Assembly: GCA_934462705.1 (NCBI GenBank)
Contig: CAKSIH010000004.1
Location: forward strand, 47,987-111,986
Direction: 5' to 3'
DNA from: an uncultured Eubacteriales bacterium
GTDB taxonomy: Bacteria > Bacillota > Clostridia > Oscillospirales > Acutalibacteraceae
Length of the DNA: 64,000 nucleotides
Shown: piece after piece, positions 32,801 through 42,078 of the stretch
Layout: every line of letters starts with the position of its first letter
How positions within the stretch are numbered: the first letter of the stretch is position 1
Translations under genes and position numbers: made by a program
Notes under the pieces: model-generated
Seen by the model: the letters and a program-made list of their open reading frames with translations, nothing else
What the model was told of the DNA's origin: nothing
Databases searched by the model: none

Positions 32801-33808
32801 CTAGTTTGAAATTTCATCAATGAGCTTATCTATTGCATTCATGTCAAACTCATTAGATGAACTCTCCTCAAGTCTCTCATTTTTACTTAGCTCAGCTTTT
32901 TCTTGCTGCGTTTGTTTTTCATTTTTAAGCTCTTCATTTCCATCCGGCGCAATTTCACTCGATTTTTCATTAATTATACTTTCCTCATTTTTAATCTTAT
33001 TCTCAGTTTTTTCATCGGTTACAAATTCAGAGTTTTTACTTAAAAAATAAACAAATGAAACTGCAAATAGCGCTAAACACAAATCGGTAATTAACCTTAT
33101 TGTCAGACTAATGCTTGCCGTACTGTTTAAGGCCATATCTAAAAATTGGTATGTAGCTGACATAAATGCAAAGGTAGCTCCCAAAACACTATACATATGA
33201 AGTTTTTTATAAACCTTTTGAGCATACATACCTGAAAGAAGCCTAGAAAAATTCGTAAAATAGAGCAACAAGAATATTATAGCAATCTCGTTTGACATGT
33301 CTTGAACCTGCATGGCTATCCCTTTGTAATATAAAAATATTTGATACAGTCTCACTGCCAACCAAACAACCGGAATTAATATAATTAACTGATATTCTAA
33401 AAAAGTATTTTTACCCTGTGAAAAATCTTTACCCAGCACAAAGAATATAATACCTGATAATACTGATAAAACTCCGGTAAACAGTAAAATTATCTCAACA
33501 GGGCTTACCGTAAACAATGCTATTATATCACTAATACCATTTATTGCGAGTAATCCACCAGCCATAAAAGCCAATACACAAAGAAAAGTATTCTTTCTTA
33601 ATTTAAACTTTTGTGGGATATTTTTGGACAAGTAACTCATAAATATAATAAGTACCGTAAAAACCAGCATACATATTAAGCATATTGTTTCTATCGGCCG
33701 AAGATTATAGTTTGTTGCATTGCTCACATTAATTATTTCATAAATTCTAAAGCCTAAAATTGTAATAAGCGAAATAAAAAAAACTATAAAATTGTTCTTT
33801 AATTTCAT
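32801..33808 (-). CDS. Polytopic membrane protein of unknown function with charged tail
   Basis: A 335-residue protein. About eight hydrophobic segments lie between residues 8 and 258. An acidic/basic C-terminal tail of about 75 residues, rich in Glu, Lys and Asn, follows and probably lies in the cytoplasm. I recognise no domain. GGAGG precedes the ATG. It lies between gapA and a divergent spoIID, so a sporulation or envelope role is possible but not shown. Confidence 0.7.
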   Translation of the reverse strand: MKLKNNFIVFFISLITILGFRIYEIINVSNATNYNLRPIETICLICMLVFTVLIIFMSYLSKNIPQKFKLRKNTFLCVLAFMAGGLLAINGISDIIALFTVSPVEIILLFTGVLSVLSGIIFFVLGKDFSQGKNTFLEYQLIILIPVVWLAVRLYQIFLYYKGIAMQVQDMSNEIAIIFLLLYFTNFSRLLSGMYAQKVYKKLHMYSVLGATFAFMSATYQFLDMALNSTASISLTIRLITDLCLALFAVSFVYFLSKNSEFVTDEKTENKIKNEESIINEKSSEIAPDGNEELKNEKQTQQEKAELSKNERLEESSSNEFDMNAIDKLIDEISN

Positions 33809-33912
33809 TTAAAAATACCTCCAGTTAAAAATTTAATCTCTCCAATAATATTTTACCGCTTACTTTATAAATTGTAAATACCTCACATTAATAAAAATTT
33901 AAGGGTGGTTTT

Positions 33913-34920
33913 ATGAAAAAATTTCTTTTTTTATTTATTGGCATGATAATTTGTATGATTTCCATACCCATAATTGCAATTGACCAAGGTCTCAACTTTG
34001 CAAATGTTAAAAATTTTATTTTTAATGAAAGACAAGAACACGAGGTTATGAGCACGTGTGAAACTACTAATAAAGAATTTAAAATCCTTGATAAGGCAAC
34101 AAATGAAGTATTTTCTATTCCCGAAGATAAATTTATTTTTTCAACCGTTGCAACCGAAGTTCCCGCTAATTTTTGCGACGAAACTATAAAGGCACAAATG
34201 GTAGCAGCTTATACATATTTTAAAAATCTTCAGAAAAAACAAAAATCACACCCTTCAAATGAACTGAACGGCGCGGATTTTGCAGTTGATTCAAGTAAAT
34301 GTAAATATTTTGCGACAGATGAAAAAATCCATGAAAAATGGGGAAACAATTTTGATTTTTACAATGATAAATTTCAAAGACTTTTAAGTGAAGTCTTGGG
34401 GCAAACACTTAAATATAATGGTGAATATATTGAAGCAATGTACCATGCAATTTCAAGTGGTCAAACTGAATCCATAGAGGATGTCTTTGGCGGAAATAAC
34501 CCCTATTTAAAACCTGTTCCCAGCCCGGGGGATACTCTCGCAAATGGATATTTAACCGAAAAAACATTGTCTATTGCAGAAATTACTGAGACTTTAAAAG
34601 CTAAATTTCCAGGTGAAGCATTAGATACCAATGCCGTAAAATCTATGTGCATATCCGAAAAAAATGATTCCGGATTAATAAAAAAAGTAAGCGTTGGAAG
34701 CAAAACATTTACCGGACGCGAAATTAGGGAGTTGTTTTCGCTTAGATCGTCAAATTTTGATATTGAAATTACTCCAGATAATGTAATATTTAAAGTGCGA
34801 GGATACGGGCACGGTGTGGGATTAAGCCAATATGGAGCCGAATACATGGCAAAACAAGGTGCTGATTATAAGGAAATTTTGGCATGGTATTACCCTGGAA
34901 CAGAACTTGTAAAAGATTAA
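33913..34920 (+). CDS. spoIID: Stage II sporulation protein D (lytic transglycosylase)
   Basis: A 335-residue protein with an N-terminal membrane anchor (about 4-24). The SpoIID domain shows A-T-E-V-P near residue 80, where the glutamate corresponds to the catalytic residue, A-Q-M-V-A-A-Y-T-Y near 95 and the C-terminal signature G-Y-G-H-G-V-G-L-S-Q-Y-G near 298. SpoIID cleaves glycan strands during engulfment with SpoIIM and SpoIIP. The last four bases overlap the convergent gene on the other strand. Confidence 0.93.
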   Translation: MKKFLFLFIGMIICMISIPIIAIDQGLNFANVKNFIFNERQEHEVMSTCETTNKEFKILDKATNEVFSIPEDKFIFSTVATEVPANFCDETIKAQMVAAYTYFKNLQKKQKSHPSNELNGADFAVDSSKCKYFATDEKIHEKWGNNFDFYNDKFQRLLSEVLGQTLKYNGEYIEAMYHAISSGQTESIEDVFGGNNPYLKPVPSPGDTLANGYLTEKTLSIAEITETLKAKFPGEALDTNAVKSMCISEKNDSGLIKKVSVGSKTFTGREIRELFSLRSSNFDIEITPDNVIFKVRGYGHGVGLSQYGAEYMAKQGADYKEILAWYYPGTELVKD

Positions 34921-35585
34921 ATCTTCTTTACCACGTTACCTTGAGCTTTAAAAATGGAATTCTCTGCAACAACGCCTCGAACCGATGAAAGAGGGTAAAT
35001 ACTGCTATTTTTCATGATTATACACCCGGGATTTAAAACTGAATTGCAGCCAATCTCAACATAATCCCCAACTATGGCACCAAACTTCTTAAGCCCTGTG
35101 TTAATTTTAGTTGCATTATAATTAATCGTCACAGGCGATTTATCCGACTTTACATTAGAAGTTATACTGCCCGCACCAAAATGGCATTTATAGCCCAAAA
35201 TAGAGTCCCCTATATAGTTGTAATGAGGTACCTGAACCGCGTTAAAAAGAATTGCATTTTTTAGCTCCGTGGAATTACCCACAACACAATTTTTTCCTAT
35301 TATAACGCTGCCTCTAATGTACGCACAGTGCCGAATTTCCGCACACTCATCAATTATTAATGGTCCGTTTAAACATGCTGTTTGTGCAACTTTAGCGGTT
35401 TTTGCTATATAAATGTCATCGGAAATTTTGTCAAACTTATCTTTGGGTAACAACTCGCCTAACTTCACAATAAAACCAGAAATATTAGAAATAACTTTCC
35501 ATGGTAAATCAACGCTTTTAAATATTTCTTTTGCTATGGTTTCATCTACATTTAAAATATTATTCACTTTAAGTAAATTGTTCAT
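34917..35585 (-). CDS. Left-handed beta-helix protein related to the UDP-GlcNAc pyrophosphorylase acyltransferase region
   Basis: A 222-residue protein. After an N-terminal helical part (about 1-60) a series of hexapeptide repeats runs from about 66 to 215, including G-P-L-I-I-D near 94, G-N-S-T-E-L-K near 118 and F-G-A-G-S-I-T-S-N near 150. The pattern resembles stand-alone GlmU-like C-terminal domains; no nucleotidyltransferase domain is present. It may transfer an acyl group, or be structural. GGAG precedes the ATG. Confidence 0.72.
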   Translation of the reverse strand: MNNLLKVNNILNVDETIAKEIFKSVDLPWKVISNISGFIVKLGELLPKDKFDKISDDIYIAKTAKVAQTACLNGPLIIDECAEIRHCAYIRGSVIIGKNCVVGNSTELKNAILFNAVQVPHYNYIGDSILGYKCHFGAGSITSNVKSDKSPVTINYNATKINTGLKKFGAIVGDYVEIGCNSVLNPGCIIMKNSSIYPLSSVRGVVAENSIFKAQGNVVKKI

Positions 35586-35842
35586 GATAACGCTCCTATA
35601 TTTACAAAAATTTTTAATATTATTCGCAAATCAAAATAAAAAGTCGCGCTTAAGCAAAAACACGACTAACTTTGCCTTTCAATTATCCAGCTTTTATTCT
35701 TTAAATATGCATATAATTAAGATGCAAAAACCAGTAATTACGACAACAGCATACTGGTCTTTGCTGTATTTATGTTTTAAAAAACAAGATTTTAATAATA
35801 CAAATGCTTACACTTAAGACATATATATAACAATTAATACGG
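35586..35842. other. Intergenic region, no gene supported
   Basis: The only structure seen is a weak AGTCG/CGACT hairpin near 35641-35667. A 36-codon frame starting near 35708 lacks a ribosome binding site. Confidence 0.4.
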
Positions 35843-37105
35843 TTAGACTTCCTCCAAAACCTTTTCTACCTTAATTCCAGCAAAATGCTCCCCCTCATAA
35901 TTAACTGGAACTTGCACTATTTTTAAATTAGGGCAAGTTTCAAATACCTGCTTGCTAATTCTAGGCAGCTCCTTTTTGCCATGGTATCTTACAGTAGATA
36001 AACTATAACATCCTGTAAATGCTTCTTTCGCAATCAATATATCAGACGGAAGGTCTATAGTTGTTAATTTTATACAATTTGCAAATGCCCCATCAGCAAT
36101 GTATTCTAAACTGTCCGGAAAATTTATAAATTCTAAACTTGAGCAATTTGCAAACGCCCCATCACCAATGACTTTTAAACTGTCCGGAAAATTTATAAAT
36201 TTTAAACTTGAGCAATTTTTAAATACTTGATAATCTATCCTCTTCATTCCCCGCGGAAGATATACAGTACTTAGATTTTTAAAGCCACTAAATGCCTTTG
36301 TACCAATTAAAGTTATGCCATCCTGAATTTCTAAATCTTTTACTTTTTCTTTAACTTCCTTCCATGGAGCAATAATTTTTCTCCTCAGGCCAAAACGGTC
36401 TATTATCTCAAAACTGGGGGGGATGATTCCTTCACCATGTATAATTAACTTTCCGGCGTCGGGAGTGTCGGGGTCGAGAAAAAAACAATGCTTTACAGTT
36501 GGATTTTCCATCTCATATTCACTTCTTAAGCGCTTTATCGGAACTCCGCCAAAACTTTCGCCACTATAGTCAGGATGTACATTTACTTCTAAATTTTTAG
36601 GACCAGTAATTGGACCACCATCAAACATAGGGGGGATCATACCTAAATAATCAAAATGTGATATATTAGGACAAGAATTAAAAGCATTATTTCCAAATTT
36701 ACCTACATTTTTTTCAAATCTTACTGTCCTCAACTTCATATTATTCCAAAACGCACAGCTGTCAACGAAATCTAAAGAATCCGTTGCAACTGTAACTGAT
36801 TCTAAATTAGGGCAGCAACTAAATGCATGCTTGGCAATAGATTTTACACCTCCGATTATTACTATTGACTTTACCTCATTCCCAAATTGTGCCCACGGGT
36901 AATTCCCAATCTGCATATATCCATATCCATTAATCTCTAACTTTCCTATTGGTGGAAAAAAATAATACAAAAGTCCGCAGTTCTTGGATGTTTTTGAAAA
37001 AAAGCCACCATATCGTACATCAGCGTGAACATCAACGGATAATGTTGATATCATGAACACAAATAAAAACAGTACTGAAATAACTTTTTTCATTTTTTTT
37101 ACCAT
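35843..37105 (-). CDS. Secreted leucine-rich-repeat protein (BspA/LRR_5 type)
   Basis: A 420-residue protein with a Sec signal peptide (cleavage near residue 29). Repeats of about 23 residues with the BspA pattern are visible: A-F-S-C-C-P-N-L-E-S-V, A-F-N-S-C-P-N-I, A-F-S-G-F-K-N-L-S-T-V, V-F-K-N-C-S-S-L-K-F-I and A-F-A-N-C-S-S-L-E-F-I. Two central copies are nearly identical, which suggests recent duplication. There is no LPxTG or other cell-wall signal. Such proteins are usually surface or secreted binding proteins. No partner gene is adjacent. Confidence 0.85.
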   Translation of the reverse strand: MVKKMKKVISVLFLFVFMISTLSVDVHADVRYGGFFSKTSKNCGLLYYFFPPIGKLEINGYGYMQIGNYPWAQFGNEVKSIVIIGGVKSIAKHAFSCCPNLESVTVATDSLDFVDSCAFWNNMKLRTVRFEKNVGKFGNNAFNSCPNISHFDYLGMIPPMFDGGPITGPKNLEVNVHPDYSGESFGGVPIKRLRSEYEMENPTVKHCFFLDPDTPDAGKLIIHGEGIIPPSFEIIDRFGLRRKIIAPWKEVKEKVKDLEIQDGITLIGTKAFSGFKNLSTVYLPRGMKRIDYQVFKNCSSLKFINFPDSLKVIGDGAFANCSSLEFINFPDSLEYIADGAFANCIKLTTIDLPSDILIAKEAFTGCYSLSTVRYHGKKELPRISKQVFETCPNLKIVQVPVNYEGEHFAGIKVEKVLEEV

Positions 37106-37137
37106 TGACCTTCACCCTTTATTAAAATTTTATAAAA

Positions 37138-37175
37138 CACAAACATCTAGTATTCTTTTAAATACTAGATGTTTG

Positions 37176-37177
<2 letters not shown>
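37138..37177 (-). terminator. Terminator of tRNA-Thr
   Basis: A stem of about 16 bp overlaps the CCA end of tRNA-Thr and is followed on the minus strand by a T-rich run. Confidence 0.82.
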
Positions 37178-37251
<74 letters not shown>

Positions 37252-37510
37252 AAAACAGCAGTTACCAAGTAACTTAATAAATTATGGTCACTTTCCAAAA
37301 ATAATTTTTAGCTAAATTGTATAATTACATTCTAATCCAAATCATTGACCCTTATTATATAAAATTCAAGTCCTTTAACACCGATTCACCCCCGCCGCAC
37401 GCTTTCTCTGGGACAAATAAATGTTAAGTATCTGAAAGTAGTAAAGTATACATTAAAACTTAAAAATTAAACCTGGCTTTTGGAGCAACGTAATCTGTGC
37501 GAATACGTAA

Positions 37511-37586
37511 TGGCAGGGGCAGAAGGATTCGAACCCTCGACACGTGGTTTTGGAGACCACTGCTCTACCACCTGAGCTATACCCCT
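37511..37586 (-). tRNA. tRNA-Trp (anticodon CCA)
   Basis: A 76-base cloverleaf with acceptor AGGGGTA/TGCCCCT, discriminator G and encoded CCA. The anticodon stem GTGGT/ACCAC encloses CTCCAAA, giving CCA. Confidence 0.97.
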
Positions 37587-37715
37587 TTATATTACCTATA
37601 CCACACGTGTATTATATTAACACTAAACACACTAAATGTCAATCTTTTTATAAAATTTATTTTTGCAATAAATACTTGATTTTTTAAAATTTTATGTTAA
37701 AATAATTAATGTTAT

Positions 37716-37790
37716 GCGGGAGTAGTTCAGTGGTAGAGCGTCAGCTTCCCAAGCTGAAAGTCGCGGGTTCGAACCCCGTTTCCCGCTCCA
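37716..37790 (+). tRNA. tRNA-Gly (anticodon CCC)
   Basis: A 75-base cloverleaf with acceptor GCGGGAG, discriminator T and encoded CCA. The anticodon stem TCAGC/GCTGA encloses TTCCCAA, giving CCC. A terminator follows at 37811. Confidence 0.97.
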
Positions 37791-37810
37791 TACGGTATTT
37801 TATAAATAAT

Positions 37811-37842
37811 AGGTCGTACACAATTCTGTACGACCTTTTTGT
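37811..37842 (+). terminator. Terminator of tRNA-Gly
   Basis: AGGTCGTACA pairs with TGTACGACCT and five T residues follow. Confidence 0.88.
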
Positions 37843-38050
37843 TTTACTCACACCTAAATCCTATTCTACTCCTTTGGGTAACTCCAGAAACAAATTGCAC
37901 ATCAGTTAAAAAGCAAATGCCTTTTTCAGTCGCGCGTTTTAAAATTCTTAGTAGTTCAACTTATTTTAAAAGTTAAATAAAATCATCTGCCTAAGTTTTA
38001 TTTCCATAAACTTTTACTATCTTAAACACACTACATTTAAATAAATCATG

Positions 38051-38503
38051 CTATCCTAACACCACCCAGGTTTGCATTCCTCTTTTATTAATACGAAATG
38101 GTTTTAACTTAAACAATTTGTCTATGGCTATTAATGTTGCATAATTACTATTTTTCTTATTAATCCAAAATTTTTCGTCTACACATAACTGATCACCATA
38201 TTTTGATTTTATTTGATCTATCTTAGTAGCATTTAAATCAAAGAATAACACATTTTTGACTGTGAAATACCCCAAGACATTTCCACCTGACTTTTTTACA
38301 ATCACTATATCCTTTTTAGTTATTTGATTATATGGTGCAATTTTATTTTTGCTAAATCTCGATTCTATAATTTTCTTACCATCCAAAATATAAGTCAAGT
38401 AAGGCTCACTAAATATTCCTAAATGAACTTTTTTGTTTCTTATTTTATCTATATCATTAGCAGGCAATTGCTTTTCTAAATTTTCAATAATTTCATCATA
38501 CAT
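38051..38503 (-). CDS. ASCH (PUA-like) domain protein
   Basis: A 150-residue protein. Residues 26-90 match the ASCH pattern: H-L-G-I-F, then P-Y-L-T-Y-I-L-D-G-K-K-I-I-E-S-R, then a K-K-D-I-V-I-V-K strand and G-Y-F-T-V. ASCH domains are related to the RNA-binding PUA fold, and some members act on modified nucleosides or bind tRNA or mRNA. It lies between tRNA genes on both sides, which may or may not be meaningful. I see no convincing ribosome binding site core beyond ATGAGG close to the ATG. Confidence 0.75.
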   Translation of the reverse strand: MYDEIIENLEKQLPANDIDKIRNKKVHLGIFSEPYLTYILDGKKIIESRFSKNKIAPYNQITKKDIVIVKKSGGNVLGYFTVKNVLFFDLNATKIDQIKSKYGDQLCVDEKFWINKKNSNYATLIAIDKLFKLKPFRINKRGMQTWVVLG

Positions 38504-38615
38504 AATGAGGCCTCATATTTTATTCACAACTCATACCTTTGTTCCAATAACCATTTTTAAGTCTCTCATTTTTTTACTTTAGAAATATTTTAAACATTAA
38601 TAAAAATTTTATAAA

Positions 38616-38638
38616 AAAGCTATCAAACTGATAGCTTT
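38616..38638 (-). terminator. Terminator downstream of tRNA-Leu and its repeats
   Basis: AAAGCTATCA/TGATAGCTTT with a T-run on the minus strand. It is the first terminator after tRNA-Leu, so the two 100-base repeats between them would be co-transcribed with the tRNA. Confidence 0.8.
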
Positions 38639-38656
38639 AAAAATTATTTTTGTTTA

Positions 38657-38856
38657 GTGCGGATAACCAATAGGGACCTGAAGGATGAAAACGCGAGCGT
38701 AAAAGAAAACAATTTACTTTTAGCTTCACACGCGAACTGCCTCCAGGTGCTACCTGGTGCGAATAACCAATAGGGATCTGAAGGCTAGAAACGCGAGCGT
38801 GAAAGAAAACAATTTACCTTTAACTTCATACGCGAACTGCCTCCAGGTGCTACCTG
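38657..38856 (-). repeat. Two 100-base tandem repeats carrying a tRNA-Leu 3'-end-like sequence
   Basis: Two units of exactly 100 bases (38657-38756, 38757-38856) differ at about ten positions and run directly into the tRNA-Leu gene with the same phase. At each junction the minus strand reads TTCGCACCAGG or TCCGCACTA, mimicking the acceptor end, discriminator and CCA of tRNA-Leu. TTCAGGTCCC-like sequence sits where the T arm would be. Confidence 0.82.
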
Positions 38857-38938
38857 GTGCGAGTGACGGGACTTGAACCCGTACGTCAAAGACACACGCC
38901 CCTCAAACGTGCCTGTCTGCCTATTCCAGCACACTCGC
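38855..38938 (-). tRNA. tRNA-Leu (anticodon GAG)
   Basis: An 84-base class II tRNA with acceptor GCGAGTG/CACTCGC, discriminator A and encoded CCA. The anticodon stem CACGT/GCGTG (closing T-G pair) encloses TTGAGGG, giving GAG. A long variable arm and T arm GGGTTCAAGTCCC follow. Confidence 0.95.
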
Positions 38939-39027
38939 TTCTTTAATAAATTATATTTTACTACACAAACAGGCTTTTGTCAATACTATTTTTTGTAATC
39001 TCTTTCCTTTAATTTATGACTTAGCCA

Positions 39028-39116
39028 GGCCGCGAGGCCGCAAGCAAAGCTTGCAAATTGTAAATAGCAACGCTATTTACAATTACCGCGGTTTAAAACC
39101 GCGGGGCCTCGCGGCC
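39028..39116. repeat. GC-rich multi-arm palindrome, element 6
   Basis: A perfect 12-bp outer stem GGCCGCGAGGCC/GGCCTCGCGGCC (39028-39039 with 39105-39116) encloses three hairpins: 39040-39054, about 39055-39084 with a 13-bp AT stem, and 39086-39104. It lies upstream of the DEAD-box gene, not at a transcript end. Confidence 0.85.
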
Positions 39117-39163
39117 AAATTCAAATGACCTGCTAAGATTTTATTTGTATTATTCAATCCACC

Positions 39164-39192
39164 TTGAAAACTTCTCCCATTTATGATATAAT
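39164..39192 (+). promoter_or_regulatory. Promoter of the DEAD-box helicase gene
   Basis: TTGAAA at 39164-39169 and TGATATAAT ending at 39192 with a 17-base spacer. The leader to the start codon is about 140 bases, in which I recognise no known riboswitch. Confidence 0.7.
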
Positions 39193-39338
39193 AATATTTC
39201 ATGTTTGTCGGAAAGTCCAGTTGATAACATTTTAACGTAGCGTTCCATTTTTATAGCAAAATCATCCACACCGTTAATGTCCCTATAATCTTATGGTTTA
39301 AGTTTCGGCAAATTAGAAATTTTGAAAAGAGGTCACAA

Positions 39339-41012
39339 ATGAATAAACTAAAATTCGAGAGCTTAAATCTCTCAGAGCCGATTACTAAAGCCATAAACGA
39401 AATGGGTTTTGAATATGCCACCGAGATTCAGTTTAAATCCATACCTATCGCTCTTCAAGGACTAGATGTCATAGGCAAATCTCAAACTGGAACCGGTAAA
39501 ACCGTTGCTTTTGGCATTCCTGCTATTGAATCTGTAGATCCATCTATAAAAGGTGTTCAGGTATTAATTCTTTGCCCCACCAGAGAACTTGCAACACAAG
39601 CCTGCGATGAACTTCGTAAACTATCAAAATTTAAAAAAGGCATAAAGGCTGTCCCAGTATATGGAGGCGCCCCTATCGATAGGCAAATTGCCCAACTTAA
39701 ATCTGCAAATGTCGTCGTTGGAACTCCAGGGCGTATAATGGATCACATGAAACGCAGAACCCTTAAATTATCTACCATTAAAATGGTTATACTTGATGAG
39801 GCTGATGAAATGCTCAGTATGGGGTTCAGAGATGACATTGAAACAATTTTAACTGAAATTCCAGAAAACAGACAAACAATTTTATTTTCTGCCACTATGC
39901 CACCTGAAATTATGGCTCTCACTAAAAAATATCAGAAAAACCCACAAATGGTTGAGGTAAATCGCAAACAAATAACTGTTAGCAATATTGAACAGATTTA
40001 TTACAACGTACCAATGGGTAGAAAAATGGATGCTCTAAATTTAATTTTAAGATACTATAGACCCAAGCTTTCCATGGTATTTTGCAATACAAAAAAGCTT
40101 GTTGACGAAATAACTGAATACCTTCATAAAAATGGATTCAGTGTTCAAGGCTTGCATGGTGATATGAAGCAATCTCAACGTACTAAAGTTATGGATAGAT
40201 TTAAATCCGGAAAAACAAACATATTAATTGCAACTGACGTCGCCGCCAGGGGAATTGATGTAAATAATATCGACTTCGTGTTCAATTACGATATCCCACA
40301 AAATACTGAATACTACATTCACAGAATTGGTAGAACCGGCAGGGCCGGCAAATTTGGCAAGGCTATCACCATATGCAGCGGTAGACATCAGGCTGAAATT
40401 ATGACCCGCCTTGCAAAACTTGTAAAAGCTAATATTATTGCCAAAGAAATGCCCAGTATCGATGATATAAAAGCTCAAATTTATAATTGTGAAAAATCGG
40501 AGATTAAAGATTGGCTCGATAACAACTTTGATACTTCTTACAACAGCATGATTTCGGAACTTGTATCTGAAGGATATTCACTTGAAAACATTGCTGATTG
40601 CGCACTGTCTTTATATTTCTCAAAAAATAAATTCGAGATCTCCGAAGTAAAGTCAATAAAAGAAAGAAAAAACAAGTTTAACAATGATAATTTCAAAAAA
40701 ATTATAATAAACATCGGCCGTACCAAGCGGGTCGCTCCAAATCATATTGTTGGTGCTATAACCGAAAGTACATCGCTTTCAGGCAAGGACATTGGTAAAA
40801 TAGAAATTTTCGATAACTCTACTGTTGTTTCTATCCCGGAAAAAAATGTGGATTCTACTATTCAAATGATGAAAAACTGTAAAATTTGCGGTGTCTCCAC
40901 AACCACTAAGATTTATAAAGCTAAGAGCCCTTTTGAGTCGTCAAGTAAAAAAATTTCCGGAAACAGCCGTTTTAATAGAAACTTAAGAAAAAGAAAGTTT
41001 TCAAAAAATTAA
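39339..41012 (+). CDS. DEAD-box RNA helicase with DbpA-type RNA-binding domain
   Basis: A 557-residue helicase of the DeaD/CshA group. The Q motif region (A-T-E-I-Q near residue 28), S-Q-T-G-T-G-K-T near 48, D-E-A-D near 152, S-A-T near 184 and H-R-I-G-R-T-G-R-A-G near 330 are all present. A DbpA-like RNA-binding domain spans about 450-525, and a basic tail ends the protein. Such helicases act in ribosome assembly and mRNA turnover, often in the cold. dus follows 27 bases later and is probably co-transcribed. Confidence 0.94.
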   Translation: MNKLKFESLNLSEPITKAINEMGFEYATEIQFKSIPIALQGLDVIGKSQTGTGKTVAFGIPAIESVDPSIKGVQVLILCPTRELATQACDELRKLSKFKKGIKAVPVYGGAPIDRQIAQLKSANVVVGTPGRIMDHMKRRTLKLSTIKMVILDEADEMLSMGFRDDIETILTEIPENRQTILFSATMPPEIMALTKKYQKNPQMVEVNRKQITVSNIEQIYYNVPMGRKMDALNLILRYYRPKLSMVFCNTKKLVDEITEYLHKNGFSVQGLHGDMKQSQRTKVMDRFKSGKTNILIATDVAARGIDVNNIDFVFNYDIPQNTEYYIHRIGRTGRAGKFGKAITICSGRHQAEIMTRLAKLVKANIIAKEMPSIDDIKAQIYNCEKSEIKDWLDNNFDTSYNSMISELVSEGYSLENIADCALSLYFSKNKFEISEVKSIKERKNKFNNDNFKKIIINIGRTKRVAPNHIVGAITESTSLSGKDIGKIEIFDNSTVVSIPEKNVDSTIQMMKNCKICGVSTTTKIYKAKSPFESSSKKISGNSRFNRNLRKRKFSKN

Positions 41013-41039
41013 CCATTTGCATGTGGAGGTCCTCGTTTA

Positions 41040-42005
41040 ATGTTTACTAAATGTAAAAATAAAATCGCCGCTCTTGCTCCAATGGCCGGTGTTGCAGACA
41101 GGGCTTTTAGGGAAATTTGCTCTGAGTTCGGCGCTAAATATGTGGTTAGCGAAATGGTGAGTTCCAAAGGCATTGCCTACGAAAACGAGAAAACGCTCGA
41201 ACTTATGGCCATTTCAAACGCTGAACGGCCTTGCGGTATTCAAATCTTCGGAAATGACCCTAAAACTATGGCCTCAGCTGCATCATCTGCCATGCGTTAT
41301 TCCCCAGATTTTATTGACATAAACATGGGCTGTCCTGCTCCTAAAGTTAACAAAAGCGGCGGCGGTGCCATTTTGATGAAATTTCCTAAACTATGTGGCG
41401 AAATTGTTAAAAGCGTCGCATCTGCAGTGCCAGTTCCTGTCACTGTTAAAATTCGCAAAGGGTGGGATGAAACTTGTGTTAATGCGCCATTGATTGCTGA
41501 AATCTGTGAACAAAATGGCGCCGCCGCTGTGACGGTTCATGGCCGAACTCGTGAACAAATGTATAAGCCTAATGTTGATTTAGAAATTATTCGCAAGGTT
41601 AAAGAATCTGTGAAAATTCCTGTTGTCGGCAATGGAGATATAGCTTCATTTAATGACGCCTTAGCCATGCTTAATGAAACTGGCTGTGACATGGTCATGA
41701 TCGGCAGAGCTTCTCTTGGAAATCCTTTTATTTTTAAGGAAGTTAATTCCCTTTTTAGCGGCATTCCTTATACTCCACCTTCTTTGGAGGATAAAATTTT
41801 CGTTATGATAAAACATATTAAGCTCATTTGTAAATATAAAGGTGAGTTACACGGCATGAAGGAAGCTCGAAGACACATCGCATCTTATGTTAAAGGGATC
41901 CCCGGCGCCGCCGCATTCAGGCGTGAAATTTATTGCCTTGAATCCCTCACTCAGTTATATAATATAAGTGAAAAAATTCTTAAATGCAAAACGTCTGCCC
42001 ATTAA
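41040..42005 (+). CDS. dusB: tRNA-dihydrouridine synthase
   Basis: A 321-residue flavoprotein reducing uridine to dihydrouridine in tRNA. A-P-M-A-G-V-A-D opens the barrel near residue 13. M-G-C-P-A-P-K-V near 97 contains the catalytic cysteine. H-G-R-T-R-E-Q-M-Y near 168, N-G-D-I near 200 and G-R-A-S-L-G-N-P near 224 form the FMN site. The B-subfamily assignment is a guess from overall similarity. A terminator begins in the last codons. Confidence 0.9.
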   Translation: MFTKCKNKIAALAPMAGVADRAFREICSEFGAKYVVSEMVSSKGIAYENEKTLELMAISNAERPCGIQIFGNDPKTMASAASSAMRYSPDFIDINMGCPAPKVNKSGGGAILMKFPKLCGEIVKSVASAVPVPVTVKIRKGWDETCVNAPLIAEICEQNGAAAVTVHGRTREQMYKPNVDLEIIRKVKESVKIPVVGNGDIASFNDALAMLNETGCDMVMIGRASLGNPFIFKEVNSLFSGIPYTPPSLEDKIFVMIKHIKLICKYKGELHGMKEARRHIASYVKGIPGAAAFRREIYCLESLTQLYNISEKILKCKTSAH

Positions 42006-42019
42006 TGGACAGACGTTTT
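41988..42019 (+). terminator. Terminator of the helicase-dus unit
   Basis: ACGTCTGnCC pairs with GGACAGACGT across the dus stop codon, flanked by AAA and a T-rich run. Confidence 0.82.
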
Positions 42020-42078
42020 CATTTTTCATATCAAATTTTACTGTCTGAATGCGGCAGCGCTTACAATATCATCAAACC

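Noticed and set aside
35708..35818. 36-codon plus-strand frame in the gap before the LRR gene
   Set aside because: No ribosome binding site and no similarity to the other small peptides.
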